Assembly (NCBI RefSeq): GCF_900114915.1
Contig: NZ_FOUS01000002.1
Coordinates: 372,001-436,000, forward strand
Direction of reading: 5' to 3'
Source of the DNA: Bradyrhizobium sp. Rc3b
GTDB lineage: Bacteria; Pseudomonadota; Alphaproteobacteria; Rhizobiales; Xanthobacteraceae
Length of the DNA: 64,000 nt
Shown: positions 56,970 to 64,000 of the stretch, in pieces
How the letters are laid out: each line of letters begins with the position of its first letter
How positions within the stretch are numbered: position 1 is the first letter of the stretch
Notes under the pieces: model-generated
Database searches by the model: none
Seen by the model: the letters and a program-made list of their open reading frames with translations, nothing else
Told to the model about the DNA's origin: nothing
Translations under genes and position numbers: made by a program

Positions 56970-58289
56970 ATGCAAGACTTTACCCGCCGGACTCTGCTTC
57001 AAGGCGGAACGGCACTGGCTGCGACCGGCATGCTCACCGGGCCGGCACTGTTCGATTTCGCCAAGGCCTGGGCGCAGAGCGCGCCCTGGAAGGCGGAGCC
57101 CGGTGCCAAGCTGACCGTGATGCGGTGGAAGCGCTTCGTGCCGGCTGAGGACGATGCGTTCAACGCAATGGTCGCGGCGTTCAAGGCTGCCACCGGCACC
57201 GAGATGAACGTGTTCAGCGAATCCTTCGAGGACGTGCAGCCGAAGGCTTCGGTTGCGGCCAATACCGGCTCCGGGCTCGATCTCGCCTGGGGCCTGCACA
57301 CGCTGCCGCAGCTGTTCCCCACCAAAGTGCTGAAGATGAACGACGTCGCCGATTATCTCGGCAAGAAGTACGGCGGCTGGACCGATGCGGCCGCCAAGAC
57401 CTGCAAGCAAGGCAATGACTGGCTCGGCATTCCCGTCGCGACCAACGGCGGTTACATGACGTACCGCAAGTCGGCGCTCGACAAGGCGGGGTTCAAGGAA
57501 TTCCCGAAGGACTTCCCCAGCTTCCTCGAGATGTGCAAGGCGCTGAAGGCGAACAACACGCCGGCCGGCTTCGCTCTCGGGCACGCCTCGGGCGACGGCA
57601 ATTCGTGGCTGCACTGGGTGCTGTGGGGCCACGGCGCCTACACGGTCGACCAGAACGACAAGATCATCATCAATTCGCCGGAGACGGCAAAGGCGCTTGA
57701 ATATTGCAAGTCGCTGTACGATGCCTTCATCCCGGGCACCGCGTCCTGGAACGATTCCTCCAACAACAAGGCGTTCCTCGCCGGCGAGCTCTATTGCACG
57801 GCGAACGGCATCTCGATCTACGTCGCCGCCAAGACCGATGCGAGCAAGAAGGAGCTCGCCGAGGACACCTATCACGCGCTCTGGCCGGTCGGGCCGGTGG
57901 GCAAGCCGACCGAGCTGCAGCTTGCGCTGCCGATCCTCGCCTTCAACTTCACCAAATATCCGAATGCGGCGAAGGCCTTCGTCGCCTTCATGCTGGAGAA
58001 GGAGAACTACGAGAAGTGGCTGGACGGCGCGCAGGGCTATCTGACGCAGACCTTGAACGCTTATGAGTCGGCGCCGATCTGGACGGCGGATCCCAAGAAT
58101 GCCGTGTTCTCGCAGGCCTCCAAGCGCACTTTGCCGGCGGCCGGTATCGGTTCGGTCGGCGAAAAGGCGGCGACGGCCATCGCCGACTTCATCGTCGTCG
58201 ACATGTTCGCCAACTACTGCACCGGCACCAAGGATGCGAAGGGCGCGATGGCGGAAGCCGAGCGCCAGCTGAAGCGCATCTACCGCTGA
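56970..58289 (+). CDS. ABC sugar substrate-binding protein, Tat-exported
   Basis: A 439-residue periplasmic binding protein. The N terminus has a twin-arginine signal (DFTRRTLLQGGTALAATGM, Arg6-Arg7) rather than a Sec signal. The mature part is an extracellular solute-binding protein family 1: LTVMRWKRFVPAEDDAFNAM, then VPVATNGGYMTYRKSALDKAGF-like and GALGSV-type segments. Tat export suggests folding before transport. It binds the substrate of the CUT1 importer; which sugar is not visible. Confidence 0.9.
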   Translation: MQDFTRRTLLQGGTALAATGMLTGPALFDFAKAWAQSAPWKAEPGAKLTVMRWKRFVPAEDDAFNAMVAAFKAATGTEMNVFSESFEDVQPKASVAANTGSGLDLAWGLHTLPQLFPTKVLKMNDVADYLGKKYGGWTDAAAKTCKQGNDWLGIPVATNGGYMTYRKSALDKAGFKEFPKDFPSFLEMCKALKANNTPAGFALGHASGDGNSWLHWVLWGHGAYTVDQNDKIIINSPETAKALEYCKSLYDAFIPGTASWNDSSNNKAFLAGELYCTANGISIYVAAKTDASKKELAEDTYHALWPVGPVGKPTELQLALPILAFNFTKYPNAAKAFVAFMLEKENYEKWLDGAQGYLTQTLNAYESAPIWTADPKNAVFSQASKRTLPAAGIGSVGEKAATAIADFIVVDMFANYCTGTKDAKGAMAEAERQLKRIYR

Positions 58290-58299
58290 GCGTCACGGG

Positions 58300-58323
58300 G
58301 CGGGCGGCCATTCGGCCGCCCGC
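58300..58323 (+). terminator. Stem-loop after the binding-protein gene
   Basis: GCGGGCGGCC (58300-58309) pairs perfectly with GGCCGCCCGC (58314-58323) over a four-base loop, 11 bases after the stop. With no T-run, it is more likely a stabilising or attenuating hairpin that raises binding-protein mRNA relative to the permease genes downstream. Confidence 0.65.
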
Positions 58324-58353
58324 TCGTCAACATTTCGATCAGGGATATCGGGC

Positions 58354-59307
58354 ATGGCTGATGTCGCAATTCCCCGGGCCAAGCCTCAGATGAGCGAGGA
58401 CAGCGCCTGGACCCAGCTCAAACACAATCGCAACTGGCTCGGCTTCTGGTTCATGGTGCCGGCCATGGCCTTCCTGATCTTTTTCCTGGCTTATCCGCTG
58501 GGCCTAGGCATCTGGTTGTCCTTCACCGACACCCGCATCGGCAGGGTCGGGCATTTCGTCGCCACCGAGAACTATGAGTGGCTGTGGGACGATTCCATCT
58601 TCTGGCTGTCGGTGTTCAACACGCTGCTCTACACCTTCATCGCCAGCGCCCTCAAATTCGCGATTGGGCTTTATCTCGCGTTGCTGCTGAACGAGAACAT
58701 GCCGTTCAAGGCGATGCTGCGCGCGATGGTCCTGATCCCCTTCATCGTGCCGACGGTGCTCTCGGCGCTGGCGTTCTGGTGGATCTTCGATTCGCAATTC
58801 TCCATCATCTCCTGGTCGCTGAGGCATCTCGGCCTGATCGACCAGAACATCAACTTCCTCGGCGACACGACCTGGGCACGCATTTGCGTGATCTTCGCCA
58901 ATATCTGGCGCGGCGTGCCGTTCGTCGCGATCACGCTGCTGGCCGGCCTGCAGACGGTGTCGCCCTCGCTCTATGAAGCCGCAACGCTCGACGGCGCCAC
59001 GCGCTGGCAGAATTTCCGCTTCATCACCTATCCGCTGCTGACGCCGATCATCGCCGTCGTGATGACCTTCTCGGTGCTGTTCACCTTCACCGACTTCCAG
59101 CTGATCTGGGCGATGACGCGCGGCGGACCGGTCAACGCCACCCATCTGATGGCGACGCTGTCCTACCAGCGCGCGATCATCGCCGGGCAGCTGGGCGAGG
59201 GCGCCGCGATCTCGAGCGCCATGATCCCGTTCCTGCTCGCCGCAATCATGGTCTCGTGGTTCGGCCTCCAGCGCAGGAAATGGCAGCAGGGAGAGAACAA
59301 TGACTGA
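58354..59307 (+). CDS. ABC sugar permease 1
   Basis: A 317-residue inner-membrane protein with six helices of the MalF-like CUT1 type. The EAA loop is seen at YEAATLDGATRWQNFRFITYPLLTP. The first helix begins WLGFWFMVPAMAFLIFF. It pairs with the second permease, whose gene overlaps this one by eight bases. Confidence 0.92.
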   Translation: MADVAIPRAKPQMSEDSAWTQLKHNRNWLGFWFMVPAMAFLIFFLAYPLGLGIWLSFTDTRIGRVGHFVATENYEWLWDDSIFWLSVFNTLLYTFIASALKFAIGLYLALLLNENMPFKAMLRAMVLIPFIVPTVLSALAFWWIFDSQFSIISWSLRHLGLIDQNINFLGDTTWARICVIFANIWRGVPFVAITLLAGLQTVSPSLYEAATLDGATRWQNFRFITYPLLTPIIAVVMTFSVLFTFTDFQLIWAMTRGGPVNATHLMATLSYQRAIIAGQLGEGAAISSAMIPFLLAAIMVSWFGLQRRKWQQGENND

Positions 59308-60235
59308 TCTGCCCACCAGGTCCGTTGATCTCAAGGCCGTGCTATCGGGATCCTCTCCGACGGTGGCGAAGGACGATCACAGCGAGGGCATGAGCTATCT
59401 GCAGTCGGTGCCGCGCCGGATGGTGACGCTGTACCTGCCGCTCGCGATCATCGTCATCGTTCTGCTGTTCCCGTTCTACTGGATGGCGCTGACCTCGGTG
59501 AAGCCGGACGAGCAGTTGCTCGATCTCGACAGGTACAACCCGTTCTGGACCTGGAATCCGACCTTCAAGCATTTCCACAAGCTGCTGTTCGAGAGCTACT
59601 ACCCGTACTGGCTCTGGAACACGATGTACGTGGCCGTCTGCGCGACGGTGCTTTCGATCATCGCGTCGGTGTTGGCTGCCTACGCCATCGTGCGCTTGCG
59701 CTACAAGGGCGCCAATCTCGTCGGCGGGCTGATCTTCCTCGCTTATCTGGTGCCGCCGTCGATCCTGTTCATCCCGCTCGCCACCGTCGTGTTCCAGTAC
59801 GGGCTGTTCGACTCGCCGCTGGCGTTGATCCTGACCTATCCGACCATCCTGATCCCGTTCTCGACCTGGCTGCTGATGGGCTATTTCAAGACCATCCCGT
59901 TCGAGCTCGAGGAATGCGCGCTGATCGACGGGGCGAGCCGCTGGCAGATCCTGGTCAAGATCGTTCTGCCGCTCGCAATCCCCGGCCTGATCTCGGCCTT
60001 CATCTTCTGCTTCACGCTGTGCTGGAACGAGTTCATCTACGCGTTGACCTTCCTGCAGTCGACCAGCAACAAGACGGTGCCGGTCGCGATCGTCAACGAG
60101 TTCGTGGACGGTGACATCTACCGCTGGGGTTCGCTGATGGCCGGAGCCTTGGCCGGCTCGCTGCCGCTCGTCATCCTTTACGCCTTCTTCGTGGAGCATT
60201 ATGTGTCCGCGATGACCGGCGCCGTGAAGGAATAA
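59300..60235 (+). CDS. ABC sugar permease 2
   Basis: A 311-residue MalG-like permease with six helices; its EAA loop is LEECALIDGASRWQILVKIVLP. The N-terminal cytoplasmic tail (about 40 residues) is longer than usual. ATG 59300 lies within the end of the first permease gene (eight-base overlap), indicating translational coupling and fixed stoichiometry. Confidence 0.92.
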   Translation: MTDLPTRSVDLKAVLSGSSPTVAKDDHSEGMSYLQSVPRRMVTLYLPLAIIVIVLLFPFYWMALTSVKPDEQLLDLDRYNPFWTWNPTFKHFHKLLFESYYPYWLWNTMYVAVCATVLSIIASVLAAYAIVRLRYKGANLVGGLIFLAYLVPPSILFIPLATVVFQYGLFDSPLALILTYPTILIPFSTWLLMGYFKTIPFELEECALIDGASRWQILVKIVLPLAIPGLISAFIFCFTLCWNEFIYALTFLQSTSNKTVPVAIVNEFVDGDIYRWGSLMAGALAGSLPLVILYAFFVEHYVSAMTGAVKE

Positions 60236-60303
60236 TCGCGGGGTCTGCCACGGGAGCGCGCCGGAGGCTGCGCGCTCGGGCCAATAACCAAGGAGTTAAG
60301 CTC

Positions 60304-61290
60304 TTGCACGTTCTGGTTCTGGGCGCCGCCGGCATGGTCGGCCGCAAATTGTGTGAACGGCTGTTGCGTGACGGCCGGCTGGGCAAGAGCGACATCACCA
60401 AGCTCACCATGCATGACGTGGTCGAGCCGAAGAAGCCGGAGAAGGCCGGTTTTCCCGTCGAGACGGTGTCGGGCGATTTCGCGGTGCCGGGCGCTGCCGA
60501 AAAGCTGATCGCCGGCCGCCCGGACGTGATCTTCCATCTCGCCGCGATCGTCTCGGGCGAGGCCGAGCTCGATTTCGACAAGGGTTACCGCATCAATCTC
60601 GATGGCACGCGAATGCTGCTCGATGCCATTCGGTTGGTCGGTGGCGGCTACAAGCCGCGCGTGGTGTTCACGTCCTCGATCGCGGTGTTCGGCGCGCCGT
60701 TCCCGGATGCGATTGGCGACGAGTTCTTCCACACCCCGCTGCTCAGCTACGGCGCTCAGAAGGCGATCGGCGAATTGCTGCTGGCCGACTATTCGCGCCG
60801 CGGCTTCCTCGACGGCATCGGCATCCGGCTGCCGACCATCTGCATCCGGCCCGGCCTGCCCAACAAGGCGGCATCAGGCTTCTTCTCCAGCATCCTGCGC
60901 GAGCCGCTGGCCGGCAAGGACGTGATCCTCCCGGTGTCCGAGGACGTCCGCCACTGGCACGCCACGCCGCGCTCGGCCGTCGGCTTCCTGCTCCATGCCG
61001 GCACCATGGATCTTGCCGCGGTGGGCCCGCGACGCAATCTGACCATGCCGGGACTTTCGGCAACGGTCGGCGAGCAGATCGCCGCCCTGAAGCGGGTTGC
61101 GGGCGAGAAGGTCGCCGCGCGCATCAAGCGCGAGCCCGATCCCTTCATCGTCGGCATCGTCGGCGGTTGGCCGCGCAATTTCAATGCGAAGCGGTCGCTC
61201 GAGCTCGGCTTCACCACTGCCGAGAAGACCTTCGACGACATCATCCGCATTCACATCGAAGACGAGCTCGGCGGCAACTTCGTCGCATGA
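60304..61290 (+). CDS. DenD-like NAD-dependent sugar-acid dehydrogenase
   Basis: A 328-residue extended-SDR protein. Cofactor motif GAAGMVG (7-13), Ser124/125 and Tyr149-x3-Lys153 (SYGAQK). Overall it resembles D-erythronate dehydrogenase DenD, which oxidises the 2-OH of D-erythronate, and related lyxonate/uronate enzymes. The start is a TTG with AAGGAG eight bases upstream; no suitable ATG is near. Placement between importer and KDG kinase suggests that it oxidises a C4-C6 acid in this pathway. No DUF1537 kinase or OtnI lies beside it, so the erythronate route is not complete here. Confidence 0.82.
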   Translation: MHVLVLGAAGMVGRKLCERLLRDGRLGKSDITKLTMHDVVEPKKPEKAGFPVETVSGDFAVPGAAEKLIAGRPDVIFHLAAIVSGEAELDFDKGYRINLDGTRMLLDAIRLVGGGYKPRVVFTSSIAVFGAPFPDAIGDEFFHTPLLSYGAQKAIGELLLADYSRRGFLDGIGIRLPTICIRPGLPNKAASGFFSSILREPLAGKDVILPVSEDVRHWHATPRSAVGFLLHAGTMDLAAVGPRRNLTMPGLSATVGEQIAALKRVAGEKVAARIKREPDPFIVGIVGGWPRNFNAKRSLELGFTTAEKTFDDIIRIHIEDELGGNFVA

Positions 61291-61314
61291 TCTCCGACTG
61301 AGCGGGCCCTGGTG

Positions 61315-62289
61315 ATGGCGAGCGTTGCTTGCATCGGCGAATGCATGGTCGAGCTCAGGCAGGCGCAAGGCGGCGCGTCTGCCGGGCAAGGGCAGGGCGG
61401 CGGGCTGTATTCGCGCGGCTTCGGCGGTGACACCCTCAACACCGCCGTCTATCTGGCGCGGCTCGAGGTCAAGGTCGATTATTTCACCGCGCTCGGCGAT
61501 GACGGCCTCAGCGACGAGATGATCGCGGCCTGGAACGCGGAGAATGTCGGCACGAGGCGTGTCATGCGGCTGGCCGGCAAGCTGCCCGGCCTCTACATGA
61601 TCCAGTTGGATGCGAAGGGCGAGCGTCAGTTTTTTCACTGGCGCGACAGCGCGGCGGCGCGGCAGCTGATGAGCCTGCCAGAGACCGATGAGCTCCTCAA
61701 CTCGCTGATGAGCTACGACATCGTCTATCTCTCCGCGATCACGCTCTCGATCTACGATGCGCCCGGCCGCGAGCGGCTGTTCGCGGCAATCAAGCGCGCA
61801 CGCCTGCTCGGCACTCGCTTCGTGTTCGACACCAATTTTCGCGCGCGGGGGTGGCCGGACCGCGACGTCGCGCGCGAGGTATTTGCGGCTGCTTTCACCG
61901 CCGCCGACATCGTGCTGACCTCCACCGAGGATCTGCTCGCGCTCTATCCCGACGAGAGCAACGATCAGCTGATGGCACGTATCCCGACGCCCGAGCTGGT
62001 GTTCCGGCTCGCCGAGCCCGTGAGCCTGCTGCGCTTCCCCGGCGGAACGAGCGAGGTCCGTGCCGAACCGATGACCAAGCCCGTCGTCGACACCACGGCG
62101 GCCGGAGACAGCTTTGCCGCGGCCTATATCGCGGCCCGGCTCGCCGGTTCCGATCCGGTCGAGGCCGCCCAGGCCGGGCATCGCCTCGCCAGCCTCGTGA
62201 TCTGCTATTCCGGTGCCATTATTCCGGGCTATGCCATGCCGCCGAAGAAACGACACCGGCCGGCGACCTCCCGCCAGGCGACCAAGTAG
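61315..62289 (+). CDS. kdgK: 2-keto-3-deoxygluconate kinase (PfkB family)
   Basis: A 324-residue ribokinase-family sugar kinase. KDG-kinase traits are GECMVEL (8-14), FGGDTLNTAVYLARL (36-50), and the PfkB signature with the catalytic aspartate in TTAAGDSFAAAY near residue 263. It phosphorylates 2-keto-3-deoxygluconate or a related deoxy-keto acid at the terminal OH. ATG 61315 or the adjacent GTG 61312 may start it. Followed by the matching aldolase gene, so kinase and aldolase together complete a semi-phosphorylated Entner-Doudoroff branch. Confidence 0.87.
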   Translation: MASVACIGECMVELRQAQGGASAGQGQGGGLYSRGFGGDTLNTAVYLARLEVKVDYFTALGDDGLSDEMIAAWNAENVGTRRVMRLAGKLPGLYMIQLDAKGERQFFHWRDSAAARQLMSLPETDELLNSLMSYDIVYLSAITLSIYDAPGRERLFAAIKRARLLGTRFVFDTNFRARGWPDRDVAREVFAAAFTAADIVLTSTEDLLALYPDESNDQLMARIPTPELVFRLAEPVSLLRFPGGTSEVRAEPMTKPVVDTTAAGDSFAAAYIAARLAGSDPVEAAQAGHRLASLVICYSGAIIPGYAMPPKKRHRPATSRQATK

Positions 62290-62315
62290 AAGCGACCAAG
62301 TAAAGATCGAGACCT

Positions 62316-62966
62316 ATGACCACGACTGCCCAACAGAACCATCTCGCCGCGCTGTTCAAGGCAGCGACCGTCATTCCCGTGCTCACCATCGAGCGCATCC
62401 AGGATGCCGTGCCGCTGGCGCGCGCGCTGGTTGCCGGCGGCGTCCGCACGCTGGAGGTGACCATGCGCACCCCGGTTGCGATCGAGGCGGCGAGGGCGAT
62501 GATGGCCGAAGTCCCGGAGGCGGTCGTCGGCATCGGCACGATCCTCAATCCGGCCGACTTCACCCGTGTCGAGAAGCTCGGCGTCGCCTTCGGCATCAGC
62601 CCCGGCCTGACCCCCGATCTCCTGAAGGCCGCCGCCCACAGCTCCCTGCCGTTCGCGCCGGGCATCGCCACGGCGTCCGAGCTGATGCTGGCGCTGTCGC
62701 ACGGCCTCGACGTCGCAAAATTCTTCCCGGCCGAGCAGGCCGGCGGCATCAAGGGCCTGCGTTCGCTCGGCGGACCGTTCCCGAACGTGCGGTTCTGCCC
62801 GACCGGCGGCATCGGTGAGGCCAACGCGGCGAGCTGGCTCGCCGAGCCCAACGTGGTCGCGGTCGGCGGTTCCTGGCTGTGCCCGACGGCCGAGATCAGG
62901 GCCGGGAACTGGGCCGGCATAACTGCCATCTGCCAGCGCACCCTCAAGGCCCTGAAACCTGCGTGA
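62316..62966 (+). CDS. eda: KDPG/KHG aldolase (Eda family)
   Basis: A 216-residue class I aldolase. Schiff-base Lys135 in VAKFFPAEQAGG, general-base Glu47 in TLEVTMRT and FCPTGGIGEANA near the C terminus are typical of KDPG aldolase, which splits 2-keto-3-deoxy-6-phosphogluconate into pyruvate and glyceraldehyde 3-phosphate. It lies 26 bases after the kinase gene. As the genome may have another eda with edd, this copy is likely dedicated to the sugar-acid regulon. Confidence 0.9.
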   Translation: MTTTAQQNHLAALFKAATVIPVLTIERIQDAVPLARALVAGGVRTLEVTMRTPVAIEAARAMMAEVPEAVVGIGTILNPADFTRVEKLGVAFGISPGLTPDLLKAAAHSSLPFAPGIATASELMLALSHGLDVAKFFPAEQAGGIKGLRSLGGPFPNVRFCPTGGIGEANAASWLAEPNVVAVGGSWLCPTAEIRAGNWAGITAICQRTLKALKPA

Positions 62967-63021
62967 AGTCTTGCCATCCCTGCGCTAAGACTTAGCTCAG
63001 GAAGAGAGACCCCAGGGAGAC

Positions 63022-64000
63022 ATGACCATGACCGCCAGCATCGTCGGATGGGCGCATACGCCGTTCGGCAAGTTCGACACCGAAACCGTCGAAAGCCTCG
63101 TCACCCGCGTCGCCAATGAGGCGATGGCCGATGCCGGCATTTCGGCCGGCGATGTCGACGAGATCGTGCTCGGCCATTTCAACGCCGGCTTCTCGGCGCA
63201 GGATTTTACCGCCTCGCTGGTGCTCCAGGCCGACCCGAAGCTGCGCTTCAAGCCGGCGACCCGTGTCGAGAACGCCTGCGCCACCGGTTCTGCCGCCGTG
63301 CACCAGGGCCTGCGCGCGATTGCCGCAGGCGCCGCCAAGATCGTCCTGGTCGTCGGCGTCGAGCAGATGACCCGCACCCCGGGCGCCGAGATCGGCAAGA
63401 ACCTGCTGAAGGCGTCCTACCTGCCCGAGGACGGCGACACCGTCGGCGGCTTTGCCGGTGTGTTCGGCAAGATCGCCAGCTCCTATTTCCAGAAATACGG
63501 CGACCAGTCCGACGCTCTGGCGCTGATCGCGGCCAAGAACCACAAGAACGGCGTCGCTAATCCCTTCGCCCAGATGCGCAAGGATTTCGGTTTCGACTTC
63601 TGCCGCGCCGAGAGCGAGAAGAACCCCTACGTCGCCGGCCCCCTGAAGCGCACCGATTGCTCGTTGGTCTCCGACGGCGCCGCCGCGCTGGTGCTGGCCG
63701 ACGCCGAGACCGCCAAGGGCATGGCCAAGTCGATCGGCTTCCGCGCCACCGCGCACGCCCAGGATTTCCTGCCCATGAGCAAGCGCGACATCCTCCAGTT
63801 CGAGGGCTGCACCGTCGCCTGGCAGCGTGCGCTGGAAAAGGCGGGGGTCACGCTGTCCGATCTCTCCTTCGTCGAGACCCATGACTGCTTCACCGTGGCC
63901 GAGCTGATCGAATACGAAGCGATGGGCCTGACGCCGCGGGGGCAGGGCGCCCGCGCCATCAAGGAAGGCTGGACGCTGAAGGACGGCAAGCTGCCGGTCA
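63022..64000 (+). CDS. Thiolase (acetyl-CoA acetyltransferase), N-terminal part
   Basis: The first 326 codons of a thiolase cut by the right edge of the window. Nucleophile Cys86 is in RVENACATGSAAVHQG and a His-containing motif SFVETHDCFTVAELIEYEAMGL lies near residue 290; these are features of the SCP2-type thiolase group. It catalyses thiolytic cleavage or Claisen condensation of acyl-CoA. ATG 63022 follows CAGGGAGA. It is separated from the sugar regulon by 55 bases and probably starts a different transcript. Confidence 0.88.
   Translation, partial: MTMTASIVGWAHTPFGKFDTETVESLVTRVANEAMADAGISAGDVDEIVLGHFNAGFSAQDFTASLVLQADPKLRFKPATRVENACATGSAAVHQGLRAIAAGAAKIVLVVGVEQMTRTPGAEIGKNLLKASYLPEDGDTVGGFAGVFGKIASSYFQKYGDQSDALALIAAKNHKNGVANPFAQMRKDFGFDFCRAESEKNPYVAGPLKRTDCSLVSDGAAALVLADAETAKGMAKSIGFRATAHAQDFLPMSKRDILQFEGCTVAWQRALEKAGVTLSDLSFVETHDCFTVAELIEYEAMGLTPRGQGARAIKEGWTLKDGKLPV

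Overview
The window looks like a chromosomal segment of a Bradyrhizobium-type alphaproteobacterium (Rhizobiales). The grounds are high GC with strong GC3 bias, two inverted-repeat elements of a kind I associate with Bradyrhizobium intergenic regions, an iron-uptake operon behind three ICE/Irr-like TTTAGAA motifs, a DUF6894 protein, IalB, and the density of Bug/TctC, ABC-sugar, RND and LuxR/IclR/LacI/TetR genes. This assignment is inferred from content; no marker gene is present. The window is ordinary accessory-metabolism chromosome. I see no prophage, integrase, transposase or CRISPR array.

Layout. 1-2.5 kb: divergent acyl-CoA synthetase (partial) and Baeyer-Villiger-type flavin monooxygenase, followed by an atypical AroE-like gene and a lytic transglycosylase. 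4.4-6.5 kb: a pair of small unknown genes (one a 73-residue protein ending in Gly-Gly), two overlapping micro-ORFs on the other strand, a MaoC-like hotdog protein and a secreted protein. 6.8-12.2 kb: a regulator array of three LuxR-HTH paralogues (two of identical length in tandem) and an AraC-type regulator, with a DUF6894 gene and an autotransporter C-terminal remnant; it ends in a perfect-palindrome terminator. 12.4-19 kb: two small genes, a TauE/SafE permease, and an RND efflux pair divergent from its probable TetR repressor, with two operator-like sites. 19-26.4 kb: amidase, then an MFS / guanine deaminase / double-ABM membrane protein operon, an RNase Z-like hydrolase and a DUF3750 protein.

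26.5-34.2 kb is a four-carbon acid-sugar catabolic locus: IclR regulator divergent from a DapA-family aldolase, a GlcD-type FAD oxidase, a DUF1537 kinase, a PdxA2-type dehydrogenase, an iron-dependent alcohol dehydrogenase and a Bug solute receptor. The kinase/PdxA2 pair predicts a threonate-like acid being phosphorylated and oxidatively decarboxylated to dihydroxyacetone phosphate. 34.3-41.3 kb: acyltransferase, tRNA-Gln(CTG), DUF1428, IalB and a second RND pump (MdtABC type). 41.9-47.5 kb: a self-contained siderophore-uptake operon (TonB-dependent receptor, PiuC-type hydroxylase, ExbB, ExbD, TonB). 47.5-51 kb: an M50 protease, LysR, EamA exporter and GFA protein.

51-63 kb is a sugar/sugar-acid regulon around a LacI-family regulator: two SDR dehydrogenases and a xylonate-dehydratase-like IlvD/Edd enzyme on the minus strand; an ABC sugar importer (ATPase, Tat-exported binding protein, two permeases), a DenD-like dehydrogenase, KDG kinase and KDPG aldolase on the plus strand. 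LacI-type operators lie in the divergent promoter and inside the last codons of lacI, so both arms are probably controlled together. The chemistry implied is oxidation of a sugar, dehydration to a 2-keto-3-deoxy acid, phosphorylation and aldol cleavage (a semi-phosphorylated Entner-Doudoroff route), with an unassigned role for the DenD-like enzyme. The window ends inside a thiolase gene.

No wholly new system is proven. The best candidates for something undescribed are the Gly-Gly small protein with its partner (4407-5063), the overlapping micro-ORF pair (5091-5263), the ABM-membrane fusion in the guanine deaminase operon, and the regulator array.
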